Part shown: positions 22,035 to 32,072 of the stretch, in pieces | Numbering within the stretch: the stretch's first letter is position 1 | Layout: each line of letters starts with the position of its first letter | From: Dactylis glomerata | Taxonomy: Eukaryota; Streptophyta; Magnoliopsida; Poales; Poaceae | Length of the DNA stretch: 64,000 bases | NCBI GenBank assembly: GCA_007115705.1 | Contig: QXEO01000546.1 | Location: forward strand, 13,506,010 to 13,570,009 | Reading direction: 5' to 3' | Position numbers and translations under genes: made by a program | Notes under the pieces: generated by a model | Database searches by the model: none | The model's input: the letters and a program-made list of their open reading frames with translations, nothing else | What the model was told of the DNA's origin: nothing

Positions 22035-23671
22035 TCAGATCAACACGGAATCCACGTTGGCCAGCTCGGCCTCTCCCACGGGAGGGCACACAAGCCCGAA
22101 CAGCGACGCCAAGGCCGCGACCTGATCCACACTCAGGGGGGATGCGAAGATGGCGGCGTAATCCTTGAGCTGATCAGCGGACAGCCGAGCCTCATCTTGA
22201 CAAATGCCCAACTTCTTCATGATCATGCGCTGTGCCTTCTTGATGGTAGAGCCGGAGATTCCTTTGTTTTTCGCCGCAATGCGGCGGCTACGACGCACAG
22301 AGCTAGACTGCACAGAAAATAGGCGACGGCGCACAAGCCGCGGCTCTGGCATGGGCAGCAGCGGGTCCTCCAGCTGCAGACGAAGCTGCCTGAGGAGGGA
22401 GAGCAGCTTGCTGGCGTCGTTTTCCGGCTGGGCCCCCACATCCGGCGAAACAACGTTGTCCGTCGAACCATCAATCAGGCGCTGATCCCCTGCCACTGGC
22501 GAGACAACGTTAACCAGCGAATCATTAAGCAGACGCTGATCACATGCAACTGAAGCAGCCACGATGCACCTATCAACTGAGGCAGCTCTCTGGTCCCCGA
22601 GGCCATCACATGCAGGCGTGGGGGACACCACTTCCAGGTCTGCAAGAAGAGAGCCGGACCCGTATGCCCGTGAACTGGGCGAAGAGCTCTGGATGCGGCT
22701 CCTGGAATCCCGCGGTGATACAGATGCATGCATCCAACCACGCTCAAACGGAGACGCAAACGGGGAGAGGGCAGATGCGGAACCACTCTCGGGAGCCACG
22801 CACTGCCCAGACAGGAAGGTGCGAGCCGCGCTCAGAGCAGCCCTGTCGCCTGCGAGACAAGTGGCACCATTGGAGTCGCTGCAGCAGGCCCCAGTCTCCG
22901 CGCACCCGTGATCCGGCCGTTGGCACTGGGATGGAGGGGTCGCAAAAGCCTGCGGGAAGCTACCGGGCACTGTGCCTGATGGACAGCGGTCAGACCCGAC
23001 AGAGCGCGCACTTGCACCCATGGAGCCATGCCCGTGACCCGGCATGTGCGCACGGCTAGGGATGGGGCTAGGGCTGAGCTGGCCACAACCAACGCACGCC
23101 ACGTCGAGGGGATCAGCAACAGGGCCCGCCGCCCAACGGCCAGGAGAAGCGCCGTCGCCGGCCTGAGGCGCAGCCTCAACGGCGGCCACGAGCGTTGGCG
23201 AGACACCGGCGTCCACGGCATGCGCGTCCACACCACGGACAGCACGCTGGCCATCTGCACGCCGCCCAGCGCCCTGCCCACGACGCCTTCTCGAGCCACG
23301 GCGGCGACGACGGCGCCGCTTGGCATTGCCACCATCATCCCCGCCCTGGCCAGCTGCATCCGGCCGGTCAGAATCGCGGTGACCGTCGCTCCCAGCAGAC
23401 GAGCCATCTGAAGGGGCGGTGCCGACGAGCCAACTGTTCACCCAGAACCGGATACGGTACCAAAGCACCTTCGGCGAGACGGTACGGGGGCGGCGACGGC
23501 CAGACGAGACCTCAAGCTTGTTGCCGTAGCCTGGCTCAGGCACCGCCAGCCACCGCACCGCCGGAATGGCAGCGACGTCATGTGTCCAGACATCCACACG
23601 AAAAACCGACATGTCATTGCGACTAGCCGTGGAGGGGTCGACGGCGTCAACGATGCCGCAGCCTTCCAAGA
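22035..23671 (-). CDS. LINE ORF1, 5'-truncated (C-terminal part)
   Basis: The frame is open from the insertion boundary (23671) to 22035, about 545 codons, with no stop. The first in-frame ATG (23690) lies in flanking host DNA and is fortuitous. Plant LINE ORF1 proteins are RNA-binding, usually with a DUF4283-like domain followed by a CCHC knuckle. Neither is seen here, consistent with loss of the N-terminal part. What remains is a segment with WLAVPEPGYG, an Arg-rich basic patch (RRRRRRGSRRRRG, about 23300) and a long low-complexity Ser/Pro/Ala region. The C-terminal part has RRSRRIAAKNKG. The basic patches could bind nucleic acid; that is inference. Confidence 0.8.
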
Positions 23672-24030
23672 GCTTTGTCATTTGCTCCATACTGTGCGCA
23701 TATGTCTTGATTAAGTTTTTCTATTAAGTGTTTAATATAACATCGTGAGAGAGTGCAAGGAAGGAGGAGAGTAATGTCGTCGATTAATGTCGTGTCCGCG
23801 GTGGCGAGCTCGGCTATCAACGACTTCGAGGTCTCCACTGCACTTGGGTCTTAAGTTGACGGTGAGTAATCTGCATCGATATGACAAAATCTCTTCACGT
23901 TCCAAAATGATTACTACTTCGCGGCAGGAACTTATACAGTATTTTCTCCAAACAGTTCCGATATTGGCTGTATTTTCTGCAAGTAACTTTATTCTGATTT
24001 CTGAAGTAGCAGGTACGATTAGTTTCTACT
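23672..24030 (+). pseudogene. DUF26 gene fragment D (3' end)
   Basis: This continues the peroxidase/DUF26 duplicate interrupted by the LINE. It matches 8280-8575 at roughly 85%, with shared CATCGTGAGAGAGTGCAAGGAAGGA and CAGTTCCGATATTGGCTGTATT. The short domain end is more damaged than in fragment B. The match stops at TTTCTA (24027), where a Stowaway-like sequence (CTTCCTCCATTCGAAAATAC) begins after a TA, the Stowaway target dinucleotide. Confidence 0.7.
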
Positions 24031-24195
24031 TCCTCCATTCGAAAATACTACTCCGGGGCAACTCTGTTCTGAAATATTAGATAAAATCCCGCATGTTGCC
24101 GTGGGATTTTTTAGCGATGTATAGAATAAAAAATTATTTATAGCTTAATGATAGATTTGATGTAAAGCAGCGCATTACATTACATCATTTGAAAG

Positions 24196-24541
24196 TCGGT
24201 AAAAAGCTTATTACATGATCTGAGTACTTGATGTTTTTATCATTGGAAAGGATAGCCGTGACACGTCTCTTTCCATGTTTGATGTATCCAATTTGTGAAG
24301 AGCTCGTATGATTCGGTCCAAGTATTCTCATGATATCAGCACGCGAAGGTCCTCCTTGGTTTCCTCTTGTAAAGTTAGATGCAGTGGTCGTTCCATGTCC
24401 TTGAGTTTTTTTTCCATTGCATCCGTATATATCTTGCTGGCTTCTATTTGTCCATTAGCTGAAGATGGAAGTACGCACGCGGCAGGCCTCATTGGTGTGC
24501 TGGATAGAAATAAAAAATGTACCTGGATGGTAGCAATGTGA
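24196..24541 (-). pseudogene. Unrecognised coding-like fragment
   Basis: The minus strand reads an extended frame with STPMRPAACVLPSSANG, AMEKKLKDMERPLHL and EETKEDLRVLIS, then a TGA. It continues in the same frame with EYLDRIIRALHKLDTS. The charged helical character and in-frame continuation after the stop look like a decayed gene piece, perhaps captured by a transposon. I do not recognise the protein. Confidence 0.3.
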
Positions 24542-24591
24542 AATATAAATAGAATTGCACGGTTGGCTGAGTAGTACCGGAAATCCACTTT

Positions 24592-24958
24592 AGCTCATAG
24601 GAGTATATGCACCCGTTGGTTTAAAATTATTTTTCAAAATGTCTAAAAATTCTGAAAAAAAATTCTTAGCGTGCATTTAGACATCTTATGTTCACTCACC
24701 AAGTTTTGTAAGAAAAAGATAATTTTTGTGACCTGTGTAAAAAAGACAAATTTTTATGCTACAAAATTGCTATTTATGTAACTGTTTTTTGTTATTTTTA
24801 CACAGGCCATAAAAATGTCCTTTCTCACCAAAACTTTGATGGATGGACATAGAATATTCATACGCATACCCGAAATTTTTTGTTCAGTTTTTTTGATTTT
24901 TTTTGAAATACATTTAAAATATATTTTCATAATAGATGCATTTGCTCCTATGAGCCAA
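24592..24958. repeat. Foldback MITE of about 365 bp
   Basis: The ends GCTCATAGGAGTATATGCA (from 24594) and TGCATTTGCTCCTATGAGC (to 24956) are near-perfect inverted repeats. Symmetry continues inward: AAGTTTTG..GACCTGTGTAAAAA at 24692-24742 pairs with TTTTTACACAGGCC..CAAAACTT at 24795-24835. The whole element could fold into one long hairpin. No coding capacity. The superfamily is not assigned. Confidence 0.8.
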
Positions 24959-25890
24959 AACACCATGTCCAGTACCGGTTTTTGTCTCCTTGATGCTCCA
25001 TGTATGATGGGAAAAGTGTAGGTGTTGAAAGCGTGGGAGAAGATTATGTGATGTTCTTATCATATATAAGGATGTTCTGGTGCATTAATAATTATTAAGT
25101 AATAAAGCGTTCTTTATCGAAAAAGAAGGATGTTCTGGTGCCTTAATTTGGTTAAGGGGTTACTACATCAGCTTTAGAATGGATGTTGGCAAATAGTTTT
25201 CGAACATTGAATTAGTATTGACTATTTATATTATGTCTTGATTGCAACTTTTTTGATGCAAGAACGACAAAGAAACTTCTGTTCAGCACACACCGAAGAT
25301 CATAATGCCCAGGCACATCTCTTATCTCTTATCTCTTATATACTAAAAGCACAATACGGATGTTTAAAATAGAGATACGAGGTTAATCCACATCACTAGA
25401 ATTATTTTAATAGTTAGATCTAAAATTTGTGGTTAGAATTTTACATCACAACCGTGATTTTACGTAACAAATATGTTCCATTAATTAGTAATCCATGGGT
25501 CCAACACGTAACACATATACAACACGTTTGAAGTTATGACCAATGCCTAGGATCGTATTTATACCTGACCTCCCGATCATCCCATCTGGGCAGGTCGTCT
25601 TCCTCAATCCTCCTTTACGTTCTGAAAAAGAGTCCCATCTACGTACACCTCCCGATCGTCCCATCTAGGTGCTGGACATCTTCCACAATCCTCCTTCACG
25701 ACCTGTAAAAAAATAGTCCTATCTATGCACATGGTCGTCCTCCTCAACGCTCCTTCGCCTCGCCGTGCTCAGTCCTCGGACCTGATCATGGTCGGTTTGT
25801 TTCACTACAATGGTACGGCCACGCTTCAGATCATCACCATGGTAATGGATCTTCAAGGGCATGTGATGGCAGCCATAGCCGTGATGCAGT
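24959..25890. other. Non-coding; degenerate tandem duplication near 25568-25740
   Basis: At 25568-25650 and 25650-25735 an approximately 80-bp unit is repeated (CCTCCCGATC.TCCCATCT.GG..TTCC.CAATCCTCCTT.ACG). At 25325-25350 'TCTTATCTCTTATATACTAAAAGCACAA' resembles Helitron 5' ends known from Triticeae, but no 3' end is identified. No gene is supported. Confidence 0.35.
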
Positions 25891-27860
25891 CACTGGTGGA
25901 AAAAGGGTCATTAATTCCGGTCTGTAACTGACATTAGTCCCGGTTGCCCAACCGGGACTAGCAAAGCGGGATTAAAGGCCCCCACCCTTTAGTCCCGGTT
26001 GCAAATGAACCGGGACTAATGGCCGTCCACGTGGGCACGGCTGGGAGCGCCGGCTCGGGGACCTTTAGTCCCGGTTCGTAATGAGAACCGGGACTAAAGT
26101 GTTTTGTTTTTATTTTTATTTCTATTTCAGATTATAGGTTTAGGGTTTATGCTTAATTAGGGTTCATTTTAATTTCAAGCGAGTTTCTGTACCCATATTC
26201 TACGACTAGTACATACATATTACACGTTGGTGCATGCATATATAATATTATACAATGTCTTGCGATTGTATATACTACAATTTCAAACAAGTCTATGTAC
26301 AACTATTTTTCAAACAAGTTTCAAACAAGCTAAGTTACATGGAGATCACTAAATTACAGATAGCGTTCCTCGTCCTTCACATAGTGTTCTCCTTTCTCAT
26401 AGAGGACCTCCCTCAGCATGAATCCCGCCAGCTCCTCTTGAATTGCTTTTATGCGCTGGGTTGGTAGGAGCTTCTCCCGCATCACATACAACTTTAAGAA
26501 GATCGATATGGATATTTATAAGTTGGATGAAACTCAACACAATTGATTATAATAAAAGAAAACTGTGATTATTATTTACGTACATCAAAGTCCGTCGAAT
26601 GTGCTCTTCGCTCACGGGTGTACCACCGGATGAACTCGTAGACGTAGAATCCACAGAGATTGGTCCCCGGTGGTTGCCGCAAACCCTTTGTCTTTTTAAA
26701 AGTTAGCTGTTCTTTGAATTCACCTACTACCAACCTTCTGAAACGTGTCCAAACGCTGCATGGGCAAAGAAAATGAACAAATGAGTTATTAAATACTTCA
26801 TATCAGGAAATTAATGAAAGGAGCTGATATAGTCGGGTAATGATTGAATTTACTTCTGCAGCATTGCTTTCATGTTGCTAAACAGGACGTCGGGCTTATC
26901 CAATGAGTCCAAGATTACAACACTTGATGTGTCAAATTGAATTTTTAGCAAAATCCAGTGGTAACTACAGACACGCATGCATAACTCATCAATTACACTT
27001 AACATCGAGTAAGTAAAAAAAAGAATGTGTACAAGATAGAAACACTAACTTGAAGTTGTAAGGAAATATAATTTCCCTTTTAAGACTTTGCTTGGCAAAA
27101 AAATCTGAATAGGTCATTCTCCACGTCTTTGGGGTGACCTTGTAACGTCTTTTCATTAACGATATATGGGTCAATGAAACCAACGTCATAGATTCCCTTT
27201 TGTTTCCATTCGAACATCTTAAATCTGCATAATAGCGTACAAAAATCATATAGTTCATTAAGATAATATATTACAGGCAATGAACGAGCTTAGCTAGATA
27301 CTTGAATATAAATCACTTACAGACAATAGACACTCATGATAGACTTGTCGAGGTCGCGTTGATTGAATAACTGAAACAATTCGTCCAATGGAATATGTAT
27401 CAGTATCTTTTGAAGTAATGGTTCTCTCTAACGCCCGCGCTGATAAAACGTTTGAAGTCCCTTTTTTTATGTGCGCCTTGTACCAGCCGTTCAGATTTCG
27501 CATATGTGTTGATAGATCGCATTCCTCCTCAGGCTTGATCAGAGGCCCCCCATAACATATTGCTCTACTATCTCTCCCACTGGCGCTTCTTCAAGGCCTA
27601 ACAAAGCTAGAAGAGGCATATTCAATCCATCCGCTGTCTCTTTGGCCTGCATTACAGTTATACCTAATAGTTTTGCAGCTCCTACTACTCTGGGGTCCAA
27701 TAACAATCGATCCATATCCAAATCGGATCTGAAGGACGTATGGATATCGGGGGGGCCAACTATGAGCTGGGGGACCGATTGATTCTTCTGTTCTCCAAGC
27801 TGGGGAATTTGTTTCCCGCTTCGTTTTGCCTTGGCCAAGTCACTTTGCCTTTCAATTTTG
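25891..27860 (-). mobile_element. CACTA (Caspar-like) transposon, left arm
   Basis: The terminus CACTGGTGGAAAAAGGGTC starts at 25891. It is followed by CACTA subterminal repeats TTAGTCCCGGTT and AACCGGGACTAA in both orientations (25930-26100). The arm carries minus-strand ORF1 and ends at a rearrangement breakpoint at 27861, where LTR sequence begins. The terminal bases CACTG rather than CACTA may be a mutation. The matching right terminus was not found in the window. Confidence 0.8.
26590..27838 (-). pseudogene. CACTA ORF1 with Ulp1-type (C48) cysteine protease domain
   Basis: On the minus strand, exon-like blocks follow each other. At 27838-27539 there is a frame with LLDPRVVGAAKLLGITV and LLALLGLEE..GEIVEQYV, recalled as typical of CACTA ORF1 proteins. 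At 27280-27060 there is GIYDVGFIDPYIVNEKT and FPYNFK, in two frames (one indel). At 26963-26870 comes HWILLKIQFD..VVILDSLD, giving catalytic His (26958-26960) and Asp (26907-26909). At 26750-26590 comes LRQPPGTNLCGFYVYEFIRWY with catalytic Cys (26653-26655). This is the His-Asp-Cys order of Ulp1/SENP proteases, which cleave SUMO-like modifiers. Such domains are known in plant CACTA and MULE elements. The start is missing at the breakpoint. The gene is interrupted but all three catalytic residues are kept. Confidence 0.75.
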
Positions 27861-28357
27861 CATTACACCAGGGAGCGTAGGATCTTAGAGTTTAAGGCTG
27901 TGGTTAGATTTATCTTAATTACTTTCTTGTATTTGCGGATGCTTGCAAGGGGTATAATCACAAGTGTGTATTTATCCTAGTAAGGGTAGTGCGCCAGCAC
28001 AGGTTCACCCACATAACACTTATCAAACCAGTAATGATTGTTTAGCGGCATGAAGCGAAAGCTCTTGATAGAAACTCCCGTGTGTCCTCGAGAACGTTTG
28101 GTTATCATAAGTTACACAACCGGCTTGTCCTTTGCTAAAAAAAGGATTGGGCCACTTGCTGCAATTATTATTACTGTCTTTTATTTACTCGCACTTTATT
28201 TATTTGCATTACCAAATACCCCTGAAAACCCGTTTGCTAGTATTTACAGTGAATCCTTGATCAAAACCACTTGTCAACACCTTCTGCTCCTCGTTGGGTT
28301 CGACACTCTTATTTATCGAAAGTACTACGATACACCCCCTATACTTGTGGGTCATCA
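27861..28357 (+). repeat. LTR fragment, inverted copy of the start of element 2's LTR
   Basis: This 497-bp piece is the reverse complement of 46575-47071, ending in GGGTCATCA, the complement of the LTR start TGATGACCC. It abuts TNP2 sequence (28358) at exactly the same base as the complete LTR does at 46574/46575. It is therefore not an independent insertion but part of an inverted duplication whose breakpoint is at 27861 (CATTACACC at the junction). Confidence 0.85.
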
Positions 28358-28402
28358 GCGAGCCCCCCAGGAAGAGAGTTCCTGCTAAGGTGATGTGGTA
28401 TG

Positions 28403-31400
28403 TGTGACGACCTCAAATTTGATAACAAATTCGAAGTGCCCGTTATGTATTCCACCGCAATCCCAGAATCATTGTTGCGATATACATAACGTAGTTGGTA
28501 ACCAGTTCCATAGACATTACAATACGATGATTCAAAAACAATGGTCATATAGACCAAGTCATATTACAACACAATATAGCAGCGGAAATAACGTCTTCGG
28601 CCCATGCCTTCTCCCTACAGGCAATTGGCGACTCACGGAGACGAGCTTAGTTCTGGTACTCTTCTTCATACCCTTCCTCCTGGTATTCCTCCCCATAGTC
28701 TGGCCAAGTTGATAGCCAGGGACACAGCCGTGAGTACATTGGATGCACTCGCAAACCATCTCATAAATGAACAGATGAAGTAGATATGCAGGGTTTGGGT
28801 ATAGTGGACTAAGCACTAAGTTGGTTTGCAAAAGCTAGTTTTATTTCCCAAGAATGCTCATTTGTAGAAAAGAGGTTTAGTTCTCTAAGTTCATTCTAAG
28901 GGGGGGGGGGGAACTTCAATGTGTCAAGATCAAGGTCAAGTCATGTCAATTCAAATTCATGTCATTCACCAAGTTCACCCTTGTTATTTTTAGTCTTGAC
29001 AAAAGCCAGGTAGAGTTTGCCAACCGTCCATGACCGAGGACTCGGCTATTCGAATAGTTTGAAACCTCTGCAGAGGGGTACACTTTACCCACAAGATTCG
29101 ATACATCTGCCGGGAGAAATCCACGGTTCGCTATACACAAAGGTATGCGGCTTTCAGATAATCAAACAAATTCTTTCACTTGCTCATCCTAGTATAGGAT
29201 CCTTCCCTAGAGCCCGGGATACGGACTTCCCGCTCCGGCGCCTCTAGTTCTGCCCATCCCGGGTACCGGGTTAGTGAATCCACTTGGTCAAGAAGTATCC
29301 GCCCATGGAGTCCTCCCATGAAGATTTAATACAAGACCTCCCATACTAAGATAAACAAGCTACGGATTAAGCCCCTTCCCATATAGGGGTAACGTGGTTG
29401 TACGGTATAATTGGCACCCATGTACATCACTCGTTGTCAATTGAGAAATACATTTCATAGTTCTTAGTCGAGATTATTTTCTTTCATAAAGCCATCAGGG
29501 AGGAGCAATCTCCCATTTCAAGTTTAACTTTCAAGTCACCACCTTTCAAATGGGGTTCCTCCAGAGATAGCCTCAACTTTTATTAGCGACTAAGCAACTA
29601 CATTGAGTGATAGTCCTACTACTATGGTTGGATAAACTCAGCTTGATGCTCTTGATAACCAAGACATCAATATGCTTCTATCATTCTACTCTAGCAATTC
29701 AATCATGCAATTTACTTCTATCAATTTACTCTAGCAATTCAATCATGCAATTTACTTAAAACAAGTGGAATGCAATATTAAAACTAGGTAGTGGGAGTAT
29801 GAATCAAAAGATGGCTTGCCTTGGTTGGCAAAGTGTCCGGGGTTCTCTTCTTCTTCTTGATAATAATAATCCCCTCCAATATCCTCCTCGGCAACACTAG
29901 CGTCTAATAACGAATAAACACAAAGCACACCATCACTTCACCAAACCAACAACACACCAAGCACACATTCTTGTTTGCTAACCAAGCATTTAGGTTGCAT
30001 TGCTAGGGGGTTGGATTGTAAGTTTTTCTTCTAAGTTTTTCTTCAAGTGTGCAAGCTAGTTTCTCTACTAGGGAGCATAGGTGGTCCACTTGTGCAGCAG
30101 TGGTGTTGATTTAGGGTTACTAAGACAAGTTTAGGTGGGATGGGTCCACTAAGTGAATTGGTAAAGAGGGCAATTAATTCTAAGTGTGCACTAGTGATCT
30201 ATCATTTTATGCTAACCAATAGGTTTGGGTTAGGATCTAAATGATCACACTAATATGGTTTGGGGTAGATTAGTGTTGACTAACAGTAAGAGGGGTCATT
30301 AGTAAGTTCACATTTTAATTTTCATGATTTTTGATAGCTTAAATAATTTTCTAGAAATCTTTCATTAATTAACAAGCTAGGGTCACACTATTCATATCCA
30401 ATTTTATTCTTAACTGATTTTTAAATCTAACCAGTACTATTGGATAGAGTATTTTCTAAGCTTTCCAACGAATATTTATTTGCTAAATTTGGACTTATAA
30501 AACTCTAGGAATTTGAATTTGAAAATCCCATTTGAAACAGTTTTGAAATAAAAGAAAAGGGCGGGAATTAATTAAAACGGTTCGGACCGAAACTTCACTA
30601 GCCAGGCCCAGTCCAGACGAAACCCGAACGGGCCGGCCCAGAAAACGTTTCGCGCGGGGAAAAAAGAATAACAGGGGAGCTGACAGGTGGGGTCTCGCTG
30701 TCAGTTCACTTAACGGTTCCCGAATCGGTATGCTAGCGTCGGATTAGAATCGGACGGCTCCCAGTCATCGTCTCGACGAGAAAGGGGCGGAGCTCACCTG
30801 CGAGCAGCGAAGACCGTTCGACGGCGAGGGAGTGGCGTAGAGGAAGCAGGGCTCGTCGGCGACGTGCGGGATTGGCGGCGGTTCGTCTCCTCCTCCGATT
30901 CCCTGCAAAAGCTGGCCTCCAGGTGGTCGGACGTGGCGGCGCTCCGCCCGTCCAGTACTGCGCCGGCGAGGTCGGCTACGGCGAAGCAGAGCGAGAGGGA
31001 AGAAGCGGTGATGTCTGGGAGGTAGCTGGTGGCTGGGTGAGTCTCTGCGTTTGATCGACGGGGGTTTATATAGGCCCAGGTGGCCGGGAGCAAGGCGACC
31101 AGAAGCTGGCCGTCGCGGGGGTCCTGGCGGCGTTTGAAGCTTGCTCCGGTCACGGCGGCCTCGGGGTGGTGCTGGGCTGGTGTCGACTCGGCTGCGGGGC
31201 GCTGTGGGTCTCCTCTGGCGCCTTCCAGGCGGTCGGCATCGCGCGGGACAGTGAGTTACTGGGAGGGGGTCCTGGGCGTTTTCTCCTCTTCTCCTCCTTC
31301 TTCCATGGCTTGGGTCGGGGCAGAGGGGGCTGGAATCGATCGAGGCGCGGCCAGGGGGCATGGCTACAGCACTTGGCCGAGCCAGAACAGTGCTGCACCA

Positions 31401-32029
31401 GTGAAATGGATCTCACTCGATTTGTTGCTGCCAGTGTTCGACGAAATGCTCACAAGAATTCAAAATTCGAATTTTTCAAATTTGCCACTTTGGGTGCTCA
31501 TCATATTGGATAAGGTACCCTGGCATATTTTTGTTTTGGAGAAAGAAGGAGTTTTGCAAAAATTTATATTTCAAATTTGAAATGGTTCCTGTTTCAGATT
31601 CCAACTTTTGCTCAAGTTTTAGTGATGTTCCAATTTGAATTTTTGGTAGCTCTTGATTGGTTGAGTTAGTCCCTAACTTGGTTAAGCTCAACTAGTTGGC
31701 CAAACACTGTTTTGAGTTACAGATTTCTTAATCCAAGGGCTCAAAGTAGGGTAGTCAAACAGATTTCCTAGATCATCTTTTCCTTCTCTTTTTCTTTCTT
31801 ATTTTTATTTCTGGTTGCTTTGGTTCTTATAATCTTTCTCAATTGATTCTGTTGGTTCACTTAGAATTAACTAGACAATACACAATCAAAAACAACACAC
31901 ATGAAATCATAGAATACATAGAGTAGAAAATACATGTATGCATAAAATAATGAGTAAAAAGTTTTATTTGGGTCCAAAATTTGGTACTTTATTTAATAAG
32001 AAGTGGATTACAATTTCTGAGTTGTTACA
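28403..32029 (-). repeat. 3' LTR of the chromovirus
   Basis: On the plus strand it runs from TGTGACGACC to GTTGTTACA, i.e. TGTAACAACTC...GGTCGTCACA in element orientation. It contains a GC-rich promoter block (30590-31400) with a TATA box near 31065-31074. Frames of 60-198 codons in that block on both strands are identical in both LTRs. They have no domain and overlap the promoter, so I do not call them genes. Confidence 0.95.
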
Positions 32030-32030
32030 A

Positions 32031-32047
32031 TCTTCCCCCCTTAAAAA
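32031..32047 (-). other. Polypurine tract
   Basis: In element orientation AAGGGGGGAAGAT immediately precedes the 3' LTR. This is the expected primer position for plus-strand DNA synthesis. Confidence 0.8.
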
Positions 32048-32072
32048 GAATCTCGTCCCCGAGATTCACTAA

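Larger units (their letters stand above)
18321..23671 (-). mobile_element. LINE (L1-type), 5' truncated, with target-site duplication
   Basis: The plus strand starts with a T run at 18321-18329, the complement of an A tail. It ends where ORF1 sequence abruptly meets host DNA at 23671. GCTTTGT (18315-18321 and 23672-23678) flanks it as a direct repeat. Removing the element rejoins 'GTTGGCTTTG' to 'TCATTTGCTC', exactly the continuous text at 8272-8290, so the empty site is known from the paralogue. Length is about 5.35 kb. The 5' end is truncated, because ORF1 is open through the boundary without a proper start. Confidence 0.95.

Noticed and set aside
30765..31580. Frames of up to 198 codons on both strands in the chromovirus LTR, identical in both LTRs
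   Set aside because: They overlap the GC-rich promoter block and TATA box, have Arg/Pro-rich low-complexity content and no domain. Identity between copies only reflects recent insertion.
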